DNA of 64,000 bases from contig VFJW01000081.1 in NCBI GenBank assembly GCA_009885845.1, positions 1 to 64,000 of the forward strand. Direction: 5' to 3'. A program made the position numbers and the translations under genes. This document shows, piece after piece, positions 14,269 to 23,484 of the stretch. Every line of letters starts with the position of its first letter. Positions within the stretch are counted from its first letter, which is position 1. Source of the DNA: Geobacter sp. (GTDB lineage Bacteria; Desulfobacterota; Desulfuromonadia; Geobacterales; Pseudopelobacteraceae). The notes under the pieces were generated by a model. It worked only from the letters and a program-made list of their open reading frames with translations. It was not told where the DNA came from and made no database searches.

Positions 14269-14631
14269 TTATTTGGCATTCTCATCGAGGAAATAATTCA
14301 ACACCAGTACAATTTCACGAATTTGCTTCTTATCCATTTCAGAATTCGGCTTACGCAGCATTTTTATTCCGTAGGCCTTCACCGCCTGCTTGTTAAACGG
14401 CTGGCCGGTTATGGGGGCCCTCCCCGTTTGGACAGCAATTACAGTACGCTCCATCGTATGGCACTTAATGCATTTTTCCTGCATGAGTAAAATTGATGCC
14501 TTATACATCTCAGGAATCCCGTCAGTACTAAAATTCATCTTAGAACCCCGTCCTGTGACCTTTACTCGTGCTTCAGCGGACAAGGACGCTACAAGAGTAA
14601 TGAGTGCGGCAAACAAAAATATTTTTTTCAT
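14269..14631 (-). CDS. Small periplasmic monoheme cytochrome c
   Basis: A 120-residue protein with an N-terminal signal peptide (MKKIFLFAALITLVASLSA, likely cut after AEA at 21). One heme site CIKCH is at residues 54-58; M91 and M99 are candidate sixth ligands. Such proteins shuttle electrons in the periplasm. It lies 78 bases downstream of the fused cytochrome-porin gene on the same strand, so a role in the same electron path is likely but inferred. I recognise no named family beyond class I-like cytochrome c. Confidence 0.85.
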   Translation of the reverse strand: MKKIFLFAALITLVASLSAEARVKVTGRGSKMNFSTDGIPEMYKASILLMQEKCIKCHTMERTVIAVQTGRAPITGQPFNKQAVKAYGIKMLRKPNSEMDKKQIREIVLVLNYFLDENAK

Positions 14632-14709
14632 GGCAACTCCTTAGTGCAATATCTTGCAACTCTATATCATAATTTAAAGAAAGTACCAGACCTTAATATC
14701 AGACAGGTA

Positions 14710-16209
14710 TTAAAAACTGAACGTTGCACCTACAGTTCCGACCCGGTTAACCACTTTAGACGACAGAAGCTCATATTTGTATTCAGTTGACAGCTTGAAA
14801 TTCTCAAGTGGCACGTACGCAAGGGTTGCAATAAAGCGCTTGGTGGAGAAATTAGTAAACAACGTCGAGGAGGAATCGCTAATTTCCCGTAGGTATTCAA
14901 GACGGCCAGCGACAATTAAATTCACCAGAATAGTAAACTCAGCTTCACTCGAAACAACTTTTGAAGTAACTTTCGGTCCGGTCGTAGACAGCGAAGGAGA
15001 AACATTGTCATCGACTCCCCACCCACCAAGTGTCCGCAACCTGAAACTCTTGTACTGCAGTTCTGTATCGACTCCAAACCTGCGATAAGTATTACGTGGA
15101 GTGCCACTGACGCTGGAACCATTTTCGCCGGTATAGCCGTAACAGCCGATAGTAAACGCCAGGAAGTCGAGAATATTTTCGTCTTTTGACAGGTCAATGT
15201 CAGACTCATTCCCCATGTAATCAGCACCACCTATTTTGTAGGAAATATGCCCGTATCCATCTTTGGCATTTTGTCCCTTGCGGTTTACTAACCCGCCAGC
15301 AATAAAGAGGCGTTTTGAAAGTATTGTATTTAGCTCAATGATATCCTGAGGCTGTTCAGCCTTGAACATAGATTCCTGTCCAACAGTATACGTATAGGGC
15401 AGATAATTATTAGTTGCTGACAGCTTGTTGTTGGTCTTCCAGAGTCCAAGCTTTGGTTGTGCTCTACCAATTTTCAGATTAATGGGTGTATCGAGAAAGT
15501 TGCGGGCCTGAACAAACATTTCGTTGATATCGGTTTTGTTATTTGAAGGCATTGTGCTGGTATTATAGGTTCCAGATGGTGGCTGTTCGCTGTACGCGAC
15601 ATAGGTGGCGAAAAAACCGATTTTTTCACGGAAGTTACCGGCAGCATGCATCTTCAGTGAACGCGCGGAATAATCAAACTCGTTGCCATCATTGATATTC
15701 TTCTTATCTCCGAACGCATAATTAATTGAACCGGTAAAGGAAATCGGCAAAATCTCGGGGATCCCGGCGAGTACGAGTCCTTCTGGTTTTGCATCTTCCG
15801 GATTTTCGATAGCGGTTGCAGCGGCCGGAGCTGCCGGAGCCGCTGTCTGCTCTGCACCATCGGCAACCAAGGCACCAGCTTTAAGCTTACTAAGTTGATC
15901 AGCATCACCTTCGCCCATTACCTTTGAAGCGGAAACGTTAGACGATGCCGGTTTCTTTGCGGCAGCCGGTGCAGCAGCGGCAGGAGCCTTCTTCTCTCCA
16001 CCCTTTGCCTTGCCCACATACACGTAGGAATTTTTGAGGAAAGCATCGCCGTACTCGTTGAGTTCCGGTGCAATAGTATGACAGGTGGTACACTCAACCT
16101 TGTGGGCACGGCTGAAGGCCGGTATGGCGTGGGCCGGAGACGCTAAAAGCAAAGCTGATACAATGACGGTAAAAAAAGACAGCATCTGATTGATTCTATT
16201 CCTGACCAT
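14710..16209 (-). CDS. Cyc2-like fused monoheme cytochrome/outer-membrane porin
   Basis: A 499-residue protein. Start at 16209 follows GGAGG with 6-base spacing. A signal peptide ends near AHA (28). A short heme domain, PAFSRAHKVECTTCHTIAP, has CxxCH at 40-44 and a downstream LNEYGDAF motif. An Ala/Pro/Lys-rich linker covers about residues 55-160. The rest alternates like beta strands and ends GATFSF with a terminal Phe, as outer-membrane barrels do. This order (signal, CxxCH near the mature N-terminus, barrel) is that of Cyc2-type fused cytochrome-porins, known from Fe(II) oxidisers. Whether this one oxidises or reduces extracellular metal cannot be read from sequence. It lies 37 bases after the decaheme gene. 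Confidence 0.75.
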   Translation of the reverse strand: MVRNRINQMLSFFTVIVSALLLASPAHAIPAFSRAHKVECTTCHTIAPELNEYGDAFLKNSYVYVGKAKGGEKKAPAAAAPAAAKKPASSNVSASKVMGEGDADQLSKLKAGALVADGAEQTAAPAAPAAATAIENPEDAKPEGLVLAGIPEILPISFTGSINYAFGDKKNINDGNEFDYSARSLKMHAAGNFREKIGFFATYVAYSEQPPSGTYNTSTMPSNNKTDINEMFVQARNFLDTPINLKIGRAQPKLGLWKTNNKLSATNNYLPYTYTVGQESMFKAEQPQDIIELNTILSKRLFIAGGLVNRKGQNAKDGYGHISYKIGGADYMGNESDIDLSKDENILDFLAFTIGCYGYTGENGSSVSGTPRNTYRRFGVDTELQYKSFRLRTLGGWGVDDNVSPSLSTTGPKVTSKVVSSEAEFTILVNLIVAGRLEYLREISDSSSTLFTNFSTKRFIATLAYVPLENFKLSTEYKYELLSSKVVNRVGTVGATFSF

Positions 16210-16246
16210 GTGATACCTCCGTGCAGCCAATATTAATTAAATTCAT

Positions 16247-18010
16247 TTATTGTCGCTCCGTAGATGTGCCTGTAGTTGTACTATTACAAATATATGCGTA
16301 GGCGGATGCGTTAGATGATGCTAAATGGGCGCAGGTGCTATAAGGAGTAGCATTATTTGACAAGTAATCAATGGAATCATACAAGAGTCTTTTTGCATAA
16401 ATGGAATTATGTGCATAAGCTCCGTAATCAGTATTGAGGAGGACGTAATTATAAGCGGTTCCCATAGTGTCCGGCCCAGAACCGACTCCAAACTTTTCCC
16501 AGTTGGTTACATTTGTTCCAAGTCCTGCGGTAGTTTTAATACCCCCTCGACCGTAATACATGCCATTGCTGTTAAGCAAGGTTTTAAGCACCTCCAATGC
16601 TGCAAAAAAACCACTCTTAGAAGCATTCATGCCTGATACCGTTAATGCCGGCAATCCGGGTGCGACAGAGGGGTTGTTGCCATGACATTTACCACATTCC
16701 GGGCTCACAATACCTGTAACCTGTCTCTGCCACAACACTGCATTATCAGCCAGCGACACCGGCAGGAACGTGTGGCGAGCAGGTTTCAAATGGCAGGTGA
16801 CACATGGACCGCTCGTGCCGGTACCATAATTGTTGGCAAGACCAATCGAGCGATGAAGATGCGGATAAGTTCCCTGACTAGTATAATCCCTGCCCTGATA
16901 CTCGTATCCGCTAATTTGAAACAGACTGGCTCCGGCAGTCAGATAATGTGAGGAAATGAATGTTACACCTTTAAAATCCACCAACTGAGTCGCAGCCTTC
17001 TTGATTGACTCACCACTTTCACGACCGACATGACAAAGCAGACACAAATTGGATGCTGATACATCGGGAAACGTTTTTGAAACTGAAACATGGCTTTGTG
17101 CACCCGCTGCCTTAGCTGCATTGGTCAAGCCTGCAGAGTAATTGTAGAAAGTCGTGATCTGGCCTACAGAGCGTAAATTGTAACCGTATGCAGAGCCTGA
17201 ACCATTATCATGGCATACATTACAACCGGTCAACTCACGGGATTTGTCTGTAGCAGAAACAGTGAGCGGCTTAACATCAATGAAACCACTTTCTATGTAT
17301 TTGATTGGACCGGTTGAAGTATGGCAACGAACACATGTATTCCCGTAATTAATGCTATCCGGCAAATTAGAGCCATAGGTTTTAAAATCATATTGCGTTC
17401 TGGCGCTTGTCGTCGTATCACCATGACCGGATTGCGCCCAATCCTGACGTTGTTGTTTGCCACTTGACGTGTCATGGGGATTGTGACACTTACGACAATT
17501 TTGTATGTAATTGGTTGCTACATAATTTGCTCTCTTGCCGGTACTAAAATGCGTAAAAGCAGTCGTAGGCGCCGGGTTAACACGTCGAATTGAGGAAGAA
17601 TAAGTCAATAGATTGAACCCATCAAACTTGCCTGGCCGTGGATTAACCTTGGCATGACAATTAGCACACATATTGCTGGAATCAGGATTCAGCAGCGGAT
17701 TAGACGCCGCCCCCCCTGCAGTATGACACTTGCTGCAGGAAGCAGGATGCAGGTAACCACTACCATGGCAATCCTGGCAACTGGCACCGTTAGTTGTGCT
17801 GTTATGCGTCGAAGCGGTCCAGTCAGTTACGATGTTCTGTCCAGTGCCGGGTGTTTTCCAGCTGGAACTTTCATGGCAGCCGATACATGTCTGGGATTCG
17901 TGTAACGTGTTTTTGGCAGCGTCCGGATCGGACCCACCTCCGCCACCGCATCCAGCTAGCAGAACCAGACCTGAAAACGTCAGAATGGTGATAAACGCCT
18001 TTTGTTTCAT
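16247..18010 (-). CDS. Decaheme c-type cytochrome lipoprotein
   Basis: A 587-residue protein starting MKQKAFITILTF at 18010 after an AGGAGG site. The lipobox LLAGC (C21) and a Gly run predict an outer-membrane lipoprotein. Ten CxxCH sites were counted at about residues 42, 78, 92, 115, 172, 226, 263, 323, 403 and 439 (CIGCH, CQDCH, CSKCH, CANCH, CRKCH, CVRCH, CNVCH, CLLCH, CVTCH, CGKCH). The last 145 residues lack heme. Extra histidines between the sites suit bis-His ligation. Together with the adjacent porin it could form a trans-outer-membrane electron conduit. It is not an obvious match to OmcB, MtrC or MtrA by layout. Confidence 0.88.
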   Translation of the reverse strand: MKQKAFITILTFSGLVLLAGCGGGGGSDPDAAKNTLHESQTCIGCHESSSWKTPGTGQNIVTDWTASTHNSTTNGASCQDCHGSGYLHPASCSKCHTAGGAASNPLLNPDSSNMCANCHAKVNPRPGKFDGFNLLTYSSSIRRVNPAPTTAFTHFSTGKRANYVATNYIQNCRKCHNPHDTSSGKQQRQDWAQSGHGDTTTSARTQYDFKTYGSNLPDSINYGNTCVRCHTSTGPIKYIESGFIDVKPLTVSATDKSRELTGCNVCHDNGSGSAYGYNLRSVGQITTFYNYSAGLTNAAKAAGAQSHVSVSKTFPDVSASNLCLLCHVGRESGESIKKAATQLVDFKGVTFISSHYLTAGASLFQISGYEYQGRDYTSQGTYPHLHRSIGLANNYGTGTSGPCVTCHLKPARHTFLPVSLADNAVLWQRQVTGIVSPECGKCHGNNPSVAPGLPALTVSGMNASKSGFFAALEVLKTLLNSNGMYYGRGGIKTTAGLGTNVTNWEKFGVGSGPDTMGTAYNYVLLNTDYGAYAHNSIYAKRLLYDSIDYLSNNATPYSTCAHLASSNASAYAYICNSTTTGTSTERQ

Positions 18011-18084
18011 TATATAAACCTCCTGAATCCGAAGGAAACTCATTCACGCATAAAATAAAAGGCGGAGAATCCAGCCCTGGTTTA

Positions 18085-18834
18085 TTATTTCAGTAGCCGG
18101 TACATATACATAAATGCTCCACCAACCGATACACCGGATAACAGACCGGCATAGCGACTCACATCCTGTGAAAGCTGAACACGCACGATGTATTCTTCAA
18201 TATCAGATGTTTCTTCCGTCATAATAGCAATAATATCCTGCCAGTCTTTATCCCACTGGAATATCTGCAGATACAGGTCGGAGCCTCTCCAGACAAAAAT
18301 ACAAAGAAAAACTATTCCAAAGGCAATGAATCCTTTGGAAATATCTGAATCCTTGATGGCTGCGTAAATTTTTCGAACAATTTCAATGTTCATAACGCAG
18401 AGAAAAACCCAGATCGCATTTTCAACCATTTTAAAGTTTCGGATCGTATTGGGGCTGGGAGTCGGGTTGATGATCAGAAAAAACCCGGAAATGGCAACCA
18501 CACCAAGAGTGCTCAAATATACGACAAGCTTGTTTCCTGATATTTCAAAAGTACGGCAGAATACGTAATATTCGAGAAACCCGTGAGTAATCGTCATAAT
18601 TGCCACTGTACCAATTATATAGTGGAAAGCGGTAAGTTTCTGGTAATGCGCCCACGGGTTAATACCATATGCCTGACTGAGAAATATCAGAAAGAAACCG
18701 ATCGAGATACTTGTCCAGACACGGGCATTACCCAAACTGAAGTAAAAACTGATGGCGCCGGCCAATCCCCAGAAAATAACCTGGACAAGGTCAAACGGAT
18801 TCATTTGGGTCAGCAGTTCAAAAAACTTTTCCAT
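18085..18834 (-). CDS. Integral membrane protein of unknown function
   Basis: A 249-residue hydrophobic protein with six or seven predicted membrane segments, at about 12-32, 38-56, 68-90, 100-122, 135-155, 165-183 and 225-245. Acidic and aromatic loops include a charged stretch near 190-215 (WDKDWQDIIAIMTEETSDIEE). I do not recognise a family. It sits between the DUF4388-like gene and the decaheme gene, same strand, so it may be an inner-membrane partner of the cytochrome cluster. Confidence 0.7.
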   Translation of the reverse strand: MEKFFELLTQMNPFDLVQVIFWGLAGAISFYFSLGNARVWTSISIGFFLIFLSQAYGINPWAHYQKLTAFHYIIGTVAIMTITHGFLEYYVFCRTFEISGNKLVVYLSTLGVVAISGFFLIINPTPSPNTIRNFKMVENAIWVFLCVMNIEIVRKIYAAIKDSDISKGFIAFGIVFLCIFVWRGSDLYLQIFQWDKDWQDIIAIMTEETSDIEEYIVRVQLSQDVSRYAGLLSGVSVGGAFMYMYRLLK

Positions 18835-18861
18835 TATATCCTCCAGTACGTATCGATAAAA

Positions 18862-19827
18862 TTAAAACTCAGATTTGCCGATAGAAATTGCTGCCGAAAG
18901 CTTCTCCATCATCAACTTGATATTCGTGCCGCTGACGAGAAGTTTTGCCGCCCGCTCTACACCTTTCATAAATTTCTCGGTTCCATCGGCATCAATGAGG
19001 CATGAATTCCCGCCATTGTCTGAAATTTCCTTGTCTACAATACCGCGCCCAACCCTGCCGACATACTCCCCTACAATTTCTTTTACCGTGTTTTCCAACT
19101 CCGCAAGTTTCATCGATACTACTTTTTTTTCACGCTCCTGACGGTCAAGATTTGTTTTGTCAATTTCAGATTTATGAAGAGCAACACTGGTATCCCATAT
19201 TTTCTGGATATTTGTCACTTCTAGGAGGTTCGAATCCATTAATTCATCGGCGCTTTGAGTAGAAAACAGGTCAATCTTGGCGCCAGGCAGTCCGGCTATT
19301 TTTTGCGACTCAGTGGATGAAGTTTCTATATCACTTGCTCCATCATGGAAAAAACCGAGAGGATTTCCGTCTTTATAAAAAATCATGGCTGAATGCTCAT
19401 CGGTGTAGATGCGCAGACAGCCATTCATTTGATCATCTTTTACCTTTTTCAGGAGGGAATTAATATCGATCAGCTTGAGATCCTGGGCTTTGTAGAGGGT
19501 TTCACCTTCAAGAAGGGCATGAATACACATAGTAAGATCTTTGGAAAGCTTATAAACATTCAGGGCACCGCTCCCTGTCGTCACCATGAGCTCTGCAAGA
19601 GCTGAGAGCGCCTCAAAACCAGCCTCTCGCTTGCCATTCTGCCCTTCTACAAGCACACTGACCAATTTCCCCGCTTCAAAAACCAGGATAGCGGTACTCG
19701 ACTGGAAAATAAAACTTGCGTAGCCGGTAAAAGTACCATTACTCAATTTCGTTAGCACATCTGGAAGATTCAGTTTCGAAACAGCCAGATTTTCAAATAA
19801 AGGGTTGCCCTTGGGGAGAAGAAACAT
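18862..19827 (-). CDS. DUF4388-like protein, paralogue A
   Basis: A 321-residue soluble protein. The N-terminal half resembles two tandem DUF4388-type modules: LPDVLTKLSNGTFTGYASF (21-39) with a later GKLVSVLVEG, then a second with SAMIFYKDGNPLGFFHDG. A helical, charged C-terminal third follows (AELENTVKEIVGEYVGRVGR). Closely related to the protein at 44298-45254 along its whole length. DUF4388 proteins are thought to be adaptors in signalling or cell-polarity systems; no catalytic motif is visible. It is first in the cytochrome cluster transcript. Confidence 0.75.
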   Translation of the reverse strand: MFLLPKGNPLFENLAVSKLNLPDVLTKLSNGTFTGYASFIFQSSTAILVFEAGKLVSVLVEGQNGKREAGFEALSALAELMVTTGSGALNVYKLSKDLTMCIHALLEGETLYKAQDLKLIDINSLLKKVKDDQMNGCLRIYTDEHSAMIFYKDGNPLGFFHDGASDIETSSTESQKIAGLPGAKIDLFSTQSADELMDSNLLEVTNIQKIWDTSVALHKSEIDKTNLDRQEREKKVVSMKLAELENTVKEIVGEYVGRVGRGIVDKEISDNGGNSCLIDADGTEKFMKGVERAAKLLVSGTNIKLMMEKLSAAISIGKSEF

Positions 19828-19865
19828 CTGAGCCTCCTGAAATAACTCGTATACTCAACGGGCTG

Positions 19866-19894
19866 AAACTAATGCAATTTACGAGGCATGTCAA
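19866..19894 (-). promoter_or_regulatory. Promoter for the DUF4388-like/cytochrome cluster
   Basis: On the minus strand TTGACA, a 17-base spacer and TAGTTT. Transcription would begin about 30 bases before the ATG at 19827. The -35 box and spacer resemble those before the paralogue at 45394-45422. Confidence 0.6.
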
Positions 19895-20056
19895 ACCTTT
19901 ACTGTCGGATATAATTAAGAAATATCTTCTTTGAAGTTAAAATCATGAATATATGCGGCAAATAACCGTGGTCATTCAAACTTTCCGGTGATTTTACGTT
20001 ATCGGCCACACATTTTCGCCGTCAATAAACAGCCTCAACATCTTAAAATATAAAAC

Positions 20057-20098
20057 AAAAGGCACGGAGTGCAGCCTGAGCCTGTTCCCGTGCCTTTT
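20057..20098 (-). terminator. Intrinsic terminator of the malic enzyme gene
   Basis: AAAAGGCACGG and CCGTGCCTTTT form a perfect 11-bp stem around a 20-base loop that can itself pair partly (CAGGCTCAGGCTG). A U tract follows on the minus strand. Confidence 0.8.
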
Positions 20099-20141
20099 GA
20101 AAAAGAAATAATGTTTACAAATTATGTGCCATAAATTAAAA

Positions 20142-22391
20142 TTATACTGTTTGAGCATCCACAACAGCAATGGCAGCCATATTGACAATATCGTCAACAC
20201 TGTCACCACGCTGCAGAACATGAACCGGTTTATTCATTCCCATCAGAATCGGTCCGATCGCCTCGGCACCCCCCAGGTGATGCAGCAGTTTGTAGCAGAT
20301 ATTTCCCGAACTCAAGTCGGGGAAAATCAGAATATTGGCGTTGGTTTTAAGCTTTGAAAAGGTAAACCCTTCGAGCAGTTCCTGGACTACAGCTGTGTCA
20401 GCCTGCATTTCTCCTTCCACTATCAGACCAGGTGCTCTCTGTTTAACTATCTCGGTGGCCTTGCGCACTTTATCAACCTGTGGATGTTTTACCGACCCAA
20501 AATTTGAAAATGATAGCATGGCTACTCGCGGCTCGATATCAAGCATACGGACCTTCTCTGCAGCCAGAATTGCGGTTTCAGCAAGTTCCTCGGCAGTCGG
20601 ATCGATGGTCACTGTCGTATCAGCAAGGAAATATACGCCCTTTTTGAAAACCATCATATAGAGGCCGTGTACACTGGAAAGACCTTTCTGCTTCCCGACA
20701 ACTTCCAATGCGGGACGGATCGTTTCGGGATAGTGTGTATCAATACCACCCAGCAATGCGTCGGCATCTCCCATGTGCACCATCATGGAGCCAAAATGAA
20801 TCCGCGATTTACGACGCAGAAGGCGCTGAGATTCTGACAGAGTCAGCCCTTTGCGCTGGCGCAGATTGTAAAGCGCATCGGCATAATTTTCAGTCAGCTC
20901 TGAATCTCCCGGATCAATAACAGGAACATCCAGCTCGATATTCAAGTCTGCCAACTTTTGACCGATTTTCTTTTTGTCGCCTATCAGAATCGGCCTTGCA
21001 ATTCCCTCTTCTACCAATTCTTTTGCAGCTCTGATAATCTTCTCGTTGTCGCCTTCCGGAAATACAATCGTTTTTGGATCACTCTTGGCCTTGTTGATGA
21101 CCATACGCATAATCTCTTTCGATTTGCCTTGAGTCGATTCAAGGTGTTCTATATATTTAGCCATGTCTTCAATCGGCTGGCCGGCAACTCCTGTCTCCAT
21201 AGCAGCCTGTGCAATAGCCGGCGCAACGTGGAGCAGTACTCGGGGGTCGAACGGCTTGGGGATGATATAATCGCGGCCGAAGGCAAACTTGACATTACCA
21301 TACGCCTTGCTCACTGAATCAGGCACCTCTTCGCGGGCCAGGCTGGCCAGGGCTTTGACAGCGGCCAGTTTCATCTCTTCGTTGATGCAGCTGGCGCGGC
21401 TATCCAGGGCGCCGCGGAAGATGAAGGGGAAACCGAGAACGTTGTTGACCTGGTTGGGATAGTCGGAGCGGCCGGTGGCCATGATGACGTCATTCCTTAC
21501 AGAATGGGCGTCTTCGGGGGTGATTTCCGGGTCAGGGTTGGCCATGGCGAAGATGATCGGGTTAGGGGCCATGCTGGCGACCATTTCTTTGGTGAATGAT
21601 CCTTTGGCAGAGAGGCCAAAGAGGACGTCAGCACCGTTGGCGGCTTCTTCCAGCGTACGGAAGTGAGTGTCGGCTGCGAAGAGTTCCTTGTAGGGGTTCA
21701 TGCCCTCGACTCGCCCCTTGTAGATGACACCCTTGGTGTCGCACATGATCATGTTGTTCGGTTGTACACCGAGGGCGATGGCCAGCTTGGCACAGGAGTT
21801 GGCGGAAGCGCCTGCTCCATTGACGACGATGCGGATGTCTTCGATCTTCTTGTCAACCAGGTGCAGAGCGTTGATCAGGGCGGCTGAGGAGATAATGGCG
21901 GTGCCGTGCTGATCATCGTGGAAGACCGGAATTTTCATGGTCTTTTTGAGGGTTTCCTCGATGTAGAAGCATTCCGGGGCTTTAATGTCTTCCAGATTGA
22001 TGCCGCCGAAGGTCGGCTCAAGCAACTGGCAGGCTTTGATGATTTCATCCGGATCTTCGGTGTCCAGTTCGATGTCGAAGACATCAATGTCGGCAAAACG
22101 TTTGAAGAGAATACCCTTGCCTTCCATGACCGGTTTGCCGGCCAGGGCGCCGAGGTTACCCAGTCCCAGCACAGCGGTGCCGTTTGAAACTACTGCCACC
22201 AGGTTGCCCTTGGCTGTGTACTTGTAGGCATCCTCAGGGTTCTGCTGGATGGCCAGGCAGGGCTCGGCTACGCCGGGAGAGTAGGCCAGCGACAGGTCCG
22301 CTGCTGTCTGGCAGGGTTTGGTAGATATTACTTCGATTTTGCCTTTGCGGCCGCTTGAGTGATATTCTAGCGAATCTTTATACTTTGCCAT
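20142..22391 (-). CDS. maeB: NADP-dependent malic enzyme, hybrid malic/phosphotransacetylase type
   Basis: A 749-residue enzyme. Start at 22391 follows GGAG and gives [20 protein letters not shown]. The first 430 residues are malic enzyme ([33 protein letters not shown]), converting malate to pyruvate and CO2. The rest is a phosphotransacetylase-like domain ([13 protein letters not shown] onward) that in the MaeB family is thought to be regulatory rather than catalytic. Base composition in its first half is more G/C-rich at third positions than its neighbours. It would supply pyruvate and NADPH in an acetate-using metabolism. Confidence 0.95.
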   Translation of the reverse strand: MAKYKDSLEYHSSGRKGKIEVISTKPCQTAADLSLAYSPGVAEPCLAIQQNPEDAYKYTAKGNLVAVVSNGTAVLGLGNLGALAGKPVMEGKGILFKRFADIDVFDIELDTEDPDEIIKACQLLEPTFGGINLEDIKAPECFYIEETLKKTMKIPVFHDDQHGTAIISSAALINALHLVDKKIEDIRIVVNGAGASANSCAKLAIALGVQPNNMIMCDTKGVIYKGRVEGMNPYKELFAADTHFRTLEEAANGADVLFGLSAKGSFTKEMVASMAPNPIIFAMANPDPEITPEDAHSVRNDVIMATGRSDYPNQVNNVLGFPFIFRGALDSRASCINEEMKLAAVKALASLAREEVPDSVSKAYGNVKFAFGRDYIIPKPFDPRVLLHVAPAIAQAAMETGVAGQPIEDMAKYIEHLESTQGKSKEIMRMVINKAKSDPKTIVFPEGDNEKIIRAAKELVEEGIARPILIGDKKKIGQKLADLNIELDVPVIDPGDSELTENYADALYNLRQRKGLTLSESQRLLRRKSRIHFGSMMVHMGDADALLGGIDTHYPETIRPALEVVGKQKGLSSVHGLYMMVFKKGVYFLADTTVTIDPTAEELAETAILAAEKVRMLDIEPRVAMLSFSNFGSVKHPQVDKVRKATEIVKQRAPGLIVEGEMQADTAVVQELLEGFTFSKLKTNANILIFPDLSSGNICYKLLHHLGGAEAIGPILMGMNKPVHVLQRGDSVDDIVNMAAIAVVDAQTV

Positions 22392-22476
22392 TTTCCAATC
22401 TCCATTTTTTAGTTTAGTTAAAAAGCAGTTCGGCTTTTTTGAAACATTACAACACAACTTTTACTAAAAGTGAAAA

Positions 22477-22506
22477 ATAATAGTCTCGTTGAAAGTCTCT
22501 TGTCAA
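22477..22506 (-). promoter_or_regulatory. Promoter for maeB
   Basis: Minus strand TTGACA (22506-22501), 18-base spacer, TATTAT (22482-22477), about 85 bases before the start codon. An A/T-rich leader follows. Confidence 0.6.
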
Positions 22507-22577
22507 GAAGTTAATCTTGGCAGACAAAAAAACGACCACTCAGTCACTATTGTAATTGCTAGCCGTCTTCATAGCGG

Positions 22578-22606
22578 TTGATACACTTTAAACGCTGTGA
22601 TATAGA
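22578..22606 (+). promoter_or_regulatory. Promoter for the nadC-birA-coaX operon
   Basis: TTGATA (22578-22583), a 17-base spacer and TATAGA (22601-22606). Transcription would begin near 22613 and leave a leader of about 24 bases before nadC. Confidence 0.6.
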
Positions 22607-22636
22607 TCATGGCACTTTAGAGCCCAGGTGACCATT

Positions 22637-23467
22637 ATGATAATGATTGACCGTCTGATCGAGCAGGCACTTCTTGAAGATATTCATACCGGCGACATAA
22701 CTACCCAGGCTGTGGTGCCGGGAAAACGACCCGCATCTGCACGGTTGATTGCGAAGGAACCTCTTGTGGTGGCAGGTCTTGCTACCGCTGGCCGGGTATT
22801 CAGCATTCTTGATTCGGCCAGCAGTTTTAAGCCATGCCTGAGTGATGGTGAAAAGGCGTCGGCCGGGACCATTTTAGCAACAGTACATGGAGAAGCTTCG
22901 CAGCTTTTGATGGGAGAGCGAGTTGCGCTTAACCTGCTTCAGAGAATGTGCGGCATCGCAACGCTCACCTCCCGCTTTGTCGAAGCGGTCGCAGGGACCA
23001 AAGCCCGAATCGTCGACACCCGTAAGACAACTCCGGGACTGCGGCAGCTTGAAAAATATGCCGTGCGGATCGGAGGCGGCATTAACCACCGCACCGGTCT
23101 CTATGATGGCGTCCTGATCAAAGAAAATCACATCGTTGCTGCCGGAGGCATTTTCGAAGCGATCCGCAGGGCCCGCGCCTACATACCTCACACATTGAAA
23201 ATTGAGATAGAAACAGAAACTCTGACACAGGTTGATGAAGCCATCGCAGCAGGGGCTGACATCATAATGCTCGATAACATGAATCTCGATGATATGCGGA
23301 TCGCAGTAAACATCATTGGCGGTCGGGCACTTGTTGAGGCCTCTGGCGGAGTCAACCTGCAGCGCGTACGGTCAATTGCCGAGACCGGCGTGGATATTAT
23401 TTCGGTAGGAGAATTGACTCATTCGCCACGGGCAATGGATATTTCAATGCTTCTCGACCAGGCCTAA
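22637..23467 (+). CDS. nadC: Nicotinate-nucleotide pyrophosphorylase (quinolinate phosphoribosyltransferase)
   Basis: A 276-residue enzyme that makes nicotinate mononucleotide from quinolinate and PRPP in NAD synthesis. Motifs seen include DTRKTTPGLRQLEKYAV, GGGINHRTGLYDGVLIKENH, IEIETETL and ASGGV. Start taken at ATG 22637, 6 bases after AGGTG; GTG 22628 and ATG 22643 are possible. First gene of a cofactor run with birA and coaX. Confidence 0.95.
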   Translation: MIMIDRLIEQALLEDIHTGDITTQAVVPGKRPASARLIAKEPLVVAGLATAGRVFSILDSASSFKPCLSDGEKASAGTILATVHGEASQLLMGERVALNLLQRMCGIATLTSRFVEAVAGTKARIVDTRKTTPGLRQLEKYAVRIGGGINHRTGLYDGVLIKENHIVAAGGIFEAIRRARAYIPHTLKIEIETETLTQVDEAIAAGADIIMLDNMNLDDMRIAVNIIGGRALVEASGGVNLQRVRSIAETGVDIISVGELTHSPRAMDISMLLDQA

Positions 23468-23484
23468 CAACCGGGAGAATATGA

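Larger units (their letters stand above)
19828..20141. other. Intergenic region with promoter and terminator
   Basis: No gene is seen in these 314 bases. They hold the promoter of the DUF4388-like gene (19866-19894) and the malic-enzyme terminator (20057-20098). The A/T-rich stretch 19900-20050 shows nothing else I can name. Confidence 0.6.
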
